Shown one piece after another: positions 1-7,635 of a stretch of 42,459 bases of DNA. This stretch comes from a virus. Where the stretch lies: IMG/VR virus record IMGVR_UViG_3300042549_009826, positions 1 through 42,459 of that record; one strand, 5' to 3'. The notes beneath the pieces were generated by a model that saw only the letters and a program-made list of their open reading frames with translations, made no database searches and was not told where the DNA came from. The translations under genes and the position numbers were made by a program. Positions within the stretch are counted from its first letter, which is position 1. Every line of letters starts with the position of its first letter.

Positions 1-3000
1 CACCCCAGACAAAATATCTTCGATTATTTTTTGCTCTTCTTTTGTGGCCGCAAAACTCCGTTTCATTTTTTCTTGAATTTTAGAAATTTCTTCGTCTGTC
101 ATGTTGTTGTCAGGGTCATCTGGCGGTGGTGGCGGCGGTGGTGCTCCTGCGCCGGAGGAAGCAATCGCAGGGCCTTCGTCTACATACTCAGTAACGGGTA
201 AGTACTTAAGTTCTCTTGGTTTTTTTGCAAATTCTTCCGGCGTGGTTGAGTTTGTAATATCTAGAGAATTAAACGGAACCCTCACCTCTTCGATATCACT
301 CGGCTCTATTCCGCCCATAATCAGGGCGTCCCTATTTCCCCATGCTCCGCTTATCCGTGGACGAGTTTGACCGTTATCTTTTCTGTAGGCATTGAAATCA
401 TTTTTAAATTTTCCATAGAGAAGTTCGATGGAATTTGATTCACGTTCGTCAAATCTTCCGTTAGGGTCAATGAGTGCGCGACCTATTTCGTCAGAATCTG
501 TTGAGTTTGCCAGGACAGGAAATATGTGATTATCAAGGGCGTCACCGTTGCCGTAAGCTGTCCTTTGGCCGGTTTCTGGTTTTAGAATTATTTCAGCATC
601 ACCAAAAATAGAATTGAAACCATTGTTGCGATTTTCGTTACTTGACTTAAAAAGGTCAAACTTATAACGTGGAGAATTGACATCAACTTTATTAGAAAAC
701 TCCCTAAATGAAGCCTCTTGTTCAGCGAAGTCGCCATCGGAATGCACCATGTATCCAGTTATTGGGCGTTCTGCGTCGGGAAGGTCTGGAGAAATTCCAA
801 TGTCTGCTTCGTAGGCTTTTACTCTCTCTGACAGACGTCGCGGTTTGCCTGAATCGTCTCTTCGTAGCCCATTTTCCATTAAGCTCGAAAGTTCTGCAGT
901 GTTTACGTTTAGACGTGGTCTCTGGTCGATGCCAGCATGAAATTCAACTGCTGCCTGACGAAGGTCTGCCAGAATCTCGCGGTCTTCGGTATTGCGCATG
1001 TAGTTAGCAAATTCTGGGTCAAGTCCATTCATTGCAGACATGTATTTTGCGTCGCCATCGCCAGACTCTATGAATCCTTTGATGTCTTTGATTATTTCTT
1101 GTCTTTTCGCAATTCGTGATGGTTCGCTTTGCTCGAGAGTTTCCGGTCTCCATAATTTACTGTTTGGTACCGAGCTATAGAACTCACGAGACTGTCTTCT
1201 GCCAAACTGTGGAGCAGAGCGCAAAGCAGGTGATGACGACATCTTTCCCGACACTCCATCACCTAAGTACTTTGCAAGCTCGGACTCCCATTCTTTTACA
1301 TCTGAGTCAAAATCGTCTTGTGTTTTTTTGACGTACGCACTTCGCTTGGCTCTATCCAGAGCGTCTTTTGACCAATTCTTTTCAATTGCACCATCAATCA
1401 AAAGACGCATTGATTCCGCTGTTGCTTCAGCGTCTTTGTCTGCTCTATGATGCTCTTTGCCAAGAGGGACCCCGAGGTATCTTGTTATGTCCGCAAGTCC
1501 ATTGGATGGTGATTTTGTTCCATCTTTATTTGTCTTATGTGGTCCATCCGGATTTTCATCTGTGTACCTTGGGAGTGTCATGCCGGCCATATCTTTGAGG
1601 TCAATCCAGCCCCTTGCTTGCCATTCAATTCCCGCTTCACGGAGAGTGTCTTCAAGTACGTTCTTGTCGTATGCGGCGTTTTGAACACCCATAATTGCAT
1701 TTGGTCCAGCAAATTCAACAAGTTTTTTGTGCCCAGACTCCAAAGACTCAGCCCCCTGTAGGTATTGGTCAGTGAGGGGGTTTCCGTCTGCGTCGCGCAA
1801 GTTGTCTTTAGACCATTGCTGCAGAGGCTTTCCCGGATTGACAAATGTGTTGAATCTGTCTATTACTTGTCCGTTTTTTACTTTTATTGCGCCTATTTCT
1901 ACCGGATTTCCGTTTTCCGTAGCGCGACCATATTTGTCGAATACTAAACCAGTTGTTTCATAATCAAGAAAGACTATTTCCTGGTCATTATATCTCTGTT
2001 TAAATTCTTCCCAAGAATTAACTCCAGCAAAAATATTTTCTGTTTCACCGAGCATTGGACCGTAGGTTGGCGTCCGTGGGTACTGAGGCACACCGTCTTT
2101 GTTTTTCTTGATTCTGCTCTGTCCTGCTTGTGGGGTCGAGCCGCTTCTCATAAAGCCGGTGATTGGGGCTGGTTTCGCATCGCTCCAGAAGTTTGAATCA
2201 CCAAGTCTTTGGCGATGGTTTTTGCTCATTCCGGCCACCCAACTAGGCGGAAGCGTCACTTCAGCGCTACCACCACTTCCAGCCTGGCGAATCAAATACT
2301 GCTCGACCTGTCCGCTTGGGATGTTTGCGTGCAATCCCGATTGGGTTCTCAGCTGCCTGGCTATTTTGCCGACTGCTAAATCCTGTGCGTCAGTTGAAGA
2401 CTCTGCTGATTCTGCTTTAAAAATCTTTGTTGCACCCATTTCGTTTAGCTGCTGACGAACAGCCTCTTCTGTTGCTTCTTTGTCTGGTGTACCAGTGAGT
2501 CTTCGGAAGCTTCCTGATTTGAGCTTTATCCCCTCACCAGGTTTTGGTGTAAGAACAGTATCAAGCGTATATAGATTGTCGAGTGAATCTGGATTGTCTC
2601 TTAGCACCTGAGACAGTGGCGCTATTAAGATAGTCGTATCTTTTTCTGAGCGCTGCCTAAATATATGTCCACCAACAAGGTGATTTAATGCGAAGTGAAT
2701 CGTGTGGCGAGGAACCCTTACCTTCTTTCCGGATTCAGTTGTTTCCTCAAAGTTAGAACGAGGAGAGATGCTTATGTCTCCATTTTCATCAATTTCTGGC
2801 TCGTAACTTGTTTCATGTACAACATACAAGTCATCTAGGCTCAAATCCTCAAGACCAGCTCGGGTTATTGTTCTTTCCTGGTATTCATCAAGTTCGATGG
2901 GTTCATACAATTTTCCTTCTGCTTCAGAGACTCGCTTGCTTCCTTTTTCCGCTAAACCATCGAATTCCTTTGCTGCCTCCGTGTCACCGCGTGATGCTCG

Positions 3001-5688
3001 ATACAGAAGGGCGTCGACATCATTCGAATCCATGTCTCCTTTGCCTAGATGGGCATTGAGCCACTTCTCTGAATATTCGCGACCTTCCTTACTGGTTCTG
3101 GATTTTCCGGTTATCTCAAATGGGTTTTTAGGAATAATTTTTATTGATGAGTCATCGATTGATATTGCGTCGGGATTATCAAATACTATTTTTTCGCCGT
3201 TTATTTCGTGGACCTTGATGTCGACATCACCAGACCTGCTGCCATCGAAACGATTCCTAACACCCGTGACCGTTGTTGGCACCAGCGGGGACATCCTTCC
3301 AACGATTGGTGTAGATGATTGCTGAGTTCCCAATGCTGATTGCAGCATTCCCGGCAGCGATTGACGCTCTTCGGTGAATGGCCTGTTTGTGTTTATTGAA
3401 CTTATCGTGTCTTGATTTTTCCAGTCACGAGAAGAAGTGGTTCTCTGCTGTAATGAGGATGACCTCATTGCTCCAGTAATAGCCGAGGAACTCCTATTTC
3501 TATTGCTTCGTGGATAGTTTTGGTCTACAGCTCTTCTGACGGCCTGTGTTTTAAGTGTTGGCCTTTGTTGTGGCAATCCAGAACCAGCCATGCGACCACT
3601 AATATTCCATGCGTTTCCAGGAACACTAAAAACATTCTGTCCAATGTCGTCCATCTGGGAACGGTATTGTGCCTGCGTCCGTGTGGCTCCCTGGGCTGAA
3701 GCCATTGTTCGCGCGAACTCATCAACCGTGGATGGGATTCCTGTTTGCCCACCTGTTAGTACCGGGTCTCCAAACAATCTTCGGGATGCGAAGAACTCTG
3801 CGCGGGCTTCTATGTTTGATGTTGCCGCATAAACACCACCAGAAAACTGTCTCATCAACTCCTGGTCGTCAGCATCATCGGTGATGTTGTTTTCAATTGC
3901 CTCAGCTAGCGCATTATGAAAATTGTTTAAATCGGTCTCCAGGTCTTGCCTTGTGTACCCGGTCGAACCTCCCCAACTTCCAGAGCGAATATATTGCCTT
4001 CTGCTTAGATTGTTTGCTGAGTCGATTAACAGCTGAATACTTCTGTTTCCTGTTGGATTCGCAGCTTGCCTAAAGTCAATCATCCATGCATTGACTTGTT
4101 TCTGTCTTTGCCACTGGGGACCACCCTGCTGTGGTTTTACGAGTGTTTGTGCAAGCGGATATCTCTGAAGATTTTGCGTTTGGAATCCAAGTGTCTCCAT
4201 AACACTCGAGAAGTGCGCAACGTGGCCCCACTCATGGTTGGCCAAATAGTGCATGTCACCCTCAACAGAATCAGCGACTCCATTTGCTCGACCATTTCTG
4301 TCAAAGCCCGAGCGATTTACCTGTGACCACATTTCCCATGGATTCATAACAAGGGAGAACTGAAGTCCACCCTGTTCTGCGGTTCTTCCCTGAGCCGCGT
4401 TTGATGCTGCTTGGCTAATTCTTCTTCCTCCCGTTGAAGGCGAGGGAGCAAATGCATCAAATCTAACTTCGAACGCTGACCCCATTTCCGTATCTATCGC
4501 GAAAGAGGTAACCCATTTTGCCTGCTCTGGATTTGCAATTGCATTTTCCATCCAGGAGTACCAGTATTGAATCAAAGATGCCTTCAGTTTTGACCTTTCC
4601 ATCCTGCTCAAGCTCATTGGAATTGCTTGGTCAAACATTTCTTCTATTTCTGCTTGTGGAACGTTTGGAAATAGTTCGGCCATTGCGGAAACGAATTGAG
4701 CCTTTTGGCTTATGTCGCCGATTGGTCTACCGGCCGGGAAGTTCTGACTCGGTGGGAGTCTTAGTCCGTCTGGTCGGTTTGGGTTATTAAATCTATCCCT
4801 TGTGGAGCGAGCAAGTTCGGTGGCTCTTCTGCCTCTCCAGACTTGTTCTTTTAATCCAAGCTGCCACACATTGTTGCCGACGCCCTTCGGTGCTCCACGC
4901 TGCTTGCCTCCAGTTCTCGCTGAAGGGTTTGGTATGAGACCAAACCTCGTAGCCCTCATGGCTCCCGAGACTGTATCGCTAACCATTTGTGGAGTGGGCG
5001 CAATTCTGCCACCGTACCCCATTGCTTCTTGAACTCTTTCAAAACCAAGTTCTCTAATTTGTTCAGCGTTTGCTCTAGCTGCATCGAATCCACTAGCAAC
5101 TCTTCCGCCAACCTGGGTTGACATCTGGGTTGCGCCAGCTGTTGCTCTACGCACTGCACGAGCTCCACTTTGTGCGGCAGTTCTTGGTGACGGTATGAAG
5201 CAGTTAGAGCCAGTTATGTCTGTAAATTGGTTTGCAGCTGGTGTTCCCGGAGGGCAGCGAAGCTTGTTTTTATCGTCAACCCATAAGCCTCTTGTTTTGG
5301 CTGCTCTTCGCAGTAGCGAGTCAAGGCTGTCCTTTAGTTTCCTTCCAAGGACCTTGTACTCGATGTCATTCAGTTCACCCGATTTAAATTTCGTCGGAGA
5401 GGAATGTTTGTGTGTTGACCTAAAAAATGTTGAATCTGTATCCAGCATATTTGGGTTGAAAGTGCAAAAATGCATTCTCTTGCCTGGTGGAACAAGCGGT
5501 ATTACGTCCCCCGGCTCCCATGTCTTTATGTATTCTTCATACGGGTTTGAATATTTTACTGGAGGCTTATTTACTTCTGGTTTTTCGGCCTTGGTCTCTA
5601 TTTTGGGAATGAAACCTATTTCTAATTCGCCATTCTTGGACAGGTTGTTTATCCTGCGTTCTGCGAAATTGGAATATGAATTAGCCAC
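1..5688 (-). CDS. Giant virion-type protein with metallopeptidase and DEDDh exonuclease motifs (C-terminus outside window)
   Basis: The frame is open for 1896 codons from a GTG start at 5688 to the left edge, so the protein is longer than seen. The start is set by AGGAG six bases upstream. In order: C145 and C163 in an RCPPGTP...SNC motif; a zinc-metallopeptidase motif HEWGH (residues 485-489, 4222-4236) with a candidate third ligand E627 or E631 in an EARAEFFAS motif; a long Gln/Ser/Arg-rich and mixed region; a DEDDh exonuclease domain at about 1240-1425 (D1242-Y-E1244, D1341 in NAAYDKN, H1414 and D1419 in HRADKDA); then unassigned sequence and a proline run near residue 1850. It is the last visible gene of the head operon, which suggests an internal or injected virion protein. 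Motifs are direct observation; enzymatic activity and virion location are inference. Confidence 0.85.
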   Translation of the reverse strand, partial: MANSYSNFAERRINNLSKNGELEIGFIPKIETKAEKPEVNKPPVKYSNPYEEYIKTWEPGDVIPLVPPGKRMHFCTFNPNMLDTDSTFFRSTHKHSSPTKFKSGELNDIEYKVLGRKLKDSLDSLLRRAAKTRGLWVDDKNKLRCPPGTPAANQFTDITGSNCFIPSPRTAAQSGARAVRRATAGATQMSTQVGGRVASGFDAARANAEQIRELGFERVQEAMGYGGRIAPTPQMVSDTVSGAMRATRFGLIPNPSARTGGKQRGAPKGVGNNVWQLGLKEQVWRGRRATELARSTRDRFNNPNRPDGLRLPPSQNFPAGRPIGDISQKAQFVSAMAELFPNVPQAEIEEMFDQAIPMSLSRMERSKLKASLIQYWYSWMENAIANPEQAKWVTSFAIDTEMGSAFEVRFDAFAPSPSTGGRRISQAASNAAQGRTAEQGGLQFSLVMNPWEMWSQVNRSGFDRNGRANGVADSVEGDMHYLANHEWGHVAHFSSVMETLGFQTQNLQRYPLAQTLVKPQQGGPQWQRQKQVNAWMIDFRQAANPTGNRSIQLLIDSANNLSRRQYIRSGSWGGSTGYTRQDLETDLNNFHNALAEAIENNITDDADDQELMRQFSGGVYAATSNIEARAEFFASRRLFGDPVLTGGQTGIPSTVDEFARTMASAQGATRTQAQYRSQMDDIGQNVFSVPGNAWNISGRMAGSGLPQQRPTLKTQAVRRAVDQNYPRSNRNRSSSAITGAMRSSSLQQRTTSSRDWKNQDTISSINTNRPFTEERQSLPGMLQSALGTQQSSTPIVGRMSPLVPTTVTGVRNRFDGSRSGDVDIKVHEINGEKIVFDNPDAISIDDSSIKIIPKNPFEITGKSRTSKEGREYSEKWLNAHLGKGDMDSNDVDALLYRASRGDTEAAKEFDGLAEKGSKRVSEAEGKLYEPIELDEYQERTITRAGLEDLSLDDLYVVHETSYEPEIDENGDISISPRSNFEETTESGKKVRVPRHTIHFALNHLVGGHIFRQRSEKDTTILIAPLSQVLRDNPDSLDNLYTLDTVLTPKPGEGIKLKSGSFRRLTGTPDKEATEEAVRQQLNEMGATKIFKAESAESSTDAQDLAVGKIARQLRTQSGLHANIPSGQVEQYLIRQAGSGGSAEVTLPPSWVAGMSKNHRQRLGDSNFWSDAKPAPITGFMRSGSTPQAGQSRIKKNKDGVPQYPRTPTYGPMLGETENIFAGVNSWEEFKQRYNDQEIVFLDYETTGLVFDKYGRATENGNPVEIGAIKVKNGQVIDRFNTFVNPGKPLQQWSKDNLRDADGNPLTDQYLQGAESLESGHKKLVEFAGPNAIMGVQNAAYDKNVLEDTLREAGIEWQARGWIDLKDMAGMTLPRYTDENPDGPHKTNKDGTKSPSNGLADITRYLGVPLGKEHHRADKDAEATAESMRLLIDGAIEKNWSKDALDRAKRSAYVKKTQDDFDSDVKEWESELAKYLGDGVSGKMSSSPALRSAPQFGRRQSREFYSSVPNSKLWRPETLEQSEPSRIAKRQEIIKDIKGFIESGDGDAKYMSAMNGLDPEFANYMRNTEDREILADLRQAAVEFHAGIDQRPRLNVNTAELSSLMENGLRRDDSGKPRRLSERVKAYEADIGISPDLPDAERPITGYMVHSDGDFAEQEASFREFSNKVDVNSPRYKFDLFKSSNENRNNGFNSIFGDAEIILKPETGQRTAYGNGDALDNHIFPVLANSTDSDEIGRALIDPNGRFDERESNSIELLYGKFKNDFNAYRKDNGQTRPRISGAWGNRDALIMGGIEPSDIEEVRVPFNSLDITNSTTPEEFAKKPRELKYLPVTEYVDEGPAIASSGAGAPPPPPPPDDPDNNMTDEEISKIQEKMKRSFAATKEEQKIIEDILSGV

Positions 5689-5758
5689 TTGTTGCTCCTA
5701 GGCGGCAAACAGATACCGCAATCACCTAACGAAGTTATGGAACAACAACCATATTAGC

Positions 5759-7264
5759 CTATTCAGGTTTTGGTTCGTTGATTTCCTCTTCGATGGAAAG
5801 CATTTCGAATTCCATCAAGTTTGACAAGAAATCCGTCACTTCTGACTTCTCTTCAGCAGCGTAGTCCTTTTTGGCTTTGTCCATATCTTCCTTGGAGACC
5901 CAGCTCAAAGGAATCATTTCTTCCATGCCAAGGTCAACAGCTCTCTTCATGATATGAGCTTTTGCTGCTGTCTTGTCTTTTGCGCGACCGTAAGCCTGGA
6001 TTGCATTCTTCAAGTCTGCTTCATCCTTGATTGGGAATGAACCATCTGCAAGTGCCTGCCCGGCTTGAGCCATTGATGTGCGCGAATCTTCCGAGTAGGC
6101 ACGCTTCAGCGCAATTTCCGCCGCTTCGGCTTCAATCTCTGAAGCTTCTTCCTGCGTATACTCATCGTATCCAAGCACTTCACCATCGAGCCCAACAAAC
6201 ACGTCATACGACTTGCCATTGAGGCCCTCGATTTCTACTGCGTAAACATCAAATCCCTCAAAAACATCTGGTTCAACAGCAATGATGTCACCTTCAACCG
6301 ATTTAACAGCAATATCTGCTGCTTCACCAAAGCTAATCATCACCTTGTTTTGCAGCGCAGACTTAACCTGCACGACATCCTGAGTGAGCATGTGCCAGCC
6401 CATGACTTCGCCGGTTGAACCATCGAAGAACACCTCGACTGGCTTTCCGTCTTTTCTCTCAACATCAACTATAAACAGGTCTGCTTCATCTGAATATCCA
6501 GAATCGAGAACCTTGCCTCTAAACATGTCTTCTGCCATGCCTTCAATTTCAATCAGGGCTGGCATTCCCTTTTCGGAAACACAACCGCCTGGGCAGCTAT
6601 CGCAAACATTTGCGCCGCCTGGGTAGACCTTGCGGTCGAATCCACAAACGAATGCGTTGTCGTCAAAATCTGCTGACTTGTACCCCATTGTTCCGAGTCT
6701 GCGTCTGCGCATCTTTTTGCGAACTGAAGATTCATCTGAGTACATGCCATCCATGTCTTTTTCGTCTTCGTCTAGTTCTACTTCAGCGTCTGGCCCCATC
6801 ATCATGGCGCCTTTCTTTTTCTTCTTTGGCGCAGAACGACGGACGAACATTTCGTCTACTGATTCATCATCATACATTTTGCCGTCAAGGTCTTCCATGT
6901 CTTCGTCTTCTTCGTCGTCATCTGCGGCCATGTCTTCGTCGTCTTCGTCGTCCATGTCCTCTTCATCCATGTCCTCTTCGTCATCAACGAGCTCCATGTC
7001 TTCCATGTCGTCATCTTTTTCTTCATCTTCCATGGACATTTCTTCATCCAGGTCAGAATCCATTGCGGCCATGTTTAGCATGTTTTTCTTGGCGGCCTTA
7101 ACGTCAACATCTTCTTTCTTCTTTACAGAGACAGCCATTGCTCCGCACTTTCCACAAACTTTTGCGCCTGGCGTGTATCCACACTCATCCGAGCCGAGGC
7201 CTTTGGCGCAACTAACAACTTCGCCGTCAGCATTCAACTTTACGACTGCTGCTTTTTCGCTCAT
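5759..7264 (-). CDS. Acidic Cys-containing protein with PepSY-like repeats, head operon
   Basis: The protein has 501 residues. I chose the ATG at 7264, not an upstream in-frame codon, because AAGGAGC lies just before it and it overlaps the TGA of the preceding gene (ATGA). The N-terminus has four spaced cysteines (C19, C28, C37, C40), resembling a zinc ribbon. Next is a strongly acidic, Met/Asp/Glu-rich low-complexity stretch (about 6850-7080). A second Cys cluster (VCGFD...NVCDSCPGGC) follows, then two PepSY-like beta repeats (GFDVYAVEIEG, KSYDVFVGLDGEVLGYDEY). The C-terminal segment (DGSFPIKDEADLKNAIQAYG) is of a kind I recall at the ends of actinophage head-associated proteins. It may be a scaffold, decoration or internal head protein. 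It does not read as a major capsid protein. No function is assigned. Confidence 0.85.
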   Translation of the reverse strand: MSEKAAVVKLNADGEVVSCAKGLGSDECGYTPGAKVCGKCGAMAVSVKKKEDVDVKAAKKNMLNMAAMDSDLDEEMSMEDEEKDDDMEDMELVDDEEDMDEEDMDDEDDEDMAADDDEEDEDMEDLDGKMYDDESVDEMFVRRSAPKKKKKGAMMMGPDAEVELDEDEKDMDGMYSDESSVRKKMRRRRLGTMGYKSADFDDNAFVCGFDRKVYPGGANVCDSCPGGCVSEKGMPALIEIEGMAEDMFRGKVLDSGYSDEADLFIVDVERKDGKPVEVFFDGSTGEVMGWHMLTQDVVQVKSALQNKVMISFGEAADIAVKSVEGDIIAVEPDVFEGFDVYAVEIEGLNGKSYDVFVGLDGEVLGYDEYTQEEASEIEAEAAEIALKRAYSEDSRTSMAQAGQALADGSFPIKDEADLKNAIQAYGRAKDKTAAKAHIMKRAVDLGMEEMIPLSWVSKEDMDKAKKDYAAEEKSEVTDFLSNLMEFEMLSIEEEINEPKPE

Positions 7265-7632
7265 GCTTGGTGCTCCTTGTACTGCATTGAATTGGAAATA
7301 CAACCTTGTACGTTACTACAGCCAGCGCATGGATTCATGCGCTTTTCTCCGGTAACCATGCAGTTGTATTTACTTAAAATCCGTTGATTATGTATAGGTT
7401 TAGCATAACCCATAGAAGAGGATTCACGGCTGACGTTTGGTCTCCGCTTGCTAACAGTGAAGCGCGATGACTTCTTTTTTGCCGTTCGAGGAGCAATCGA
7501 ATTTTCCTGTTTTTTGCTAAGTTCCAAAAAGTCGTCGATTGCATCATTATATTTATTGACAGACTTCATGTCGTGATTCACTATGGCGCTGTCGCGCAAT
7601 CGAGCAAGGTGACTTAAAAAATCTGAAGCCAT
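7261..7632 (-). CDS. Small basic hypothetical protein with C-terminal Cys cluster
   Basis: The protein has 123 residues and is not recognised. The first 45 residues look helical (MASDFLSHLARLRDSA...). The middle is Lys/Arg/Ser-rich. The C-terminus carries cysteines in the pattern C-x11-C-x2-C-x5-C (NCMVTG...NPCAGCSNVQGC), which could bind zinc. Its stop codon overlaps the ATG of the next gene and its start is three bases past the stop of the protease gene, so it is translated within the head operon. The position between the protease and an acidic head protein suggests a morphogenesis role, but nothing in the sequence proves it. Confidence 0.75.
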   Translation of the reverse strand: MASDFLSHLARLRDSAIVNHDMKSVNKYNDAIDDFLELSKKQENSIAPRTAKKKSSRFTVSKRRPNVSRESSSMGYAKPIHNQRILSKYNCMVTGEKRMNPCAGCSNVQGCISNSMQYKEHQA

Positions 7633-7635
7633 GAA

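Noticed and set aside
101-5701. Many plus-strand frames of 60-170 codons
   Set aside because: All lie opposite the continuous minus-strand frame of 1896 codons, which has recognisable domains. None has a good start context or family resemblance.
6630-7355. Long plus-strand Ser-rich frame of 241 codons
   Set aside because: It is the antisense shadow of the Asp/Glu/Met-rich tract of the minus-strand gene; repeated GAY/GAR codons read as Ser on the other strand. There is no ribosome binding site or domain.
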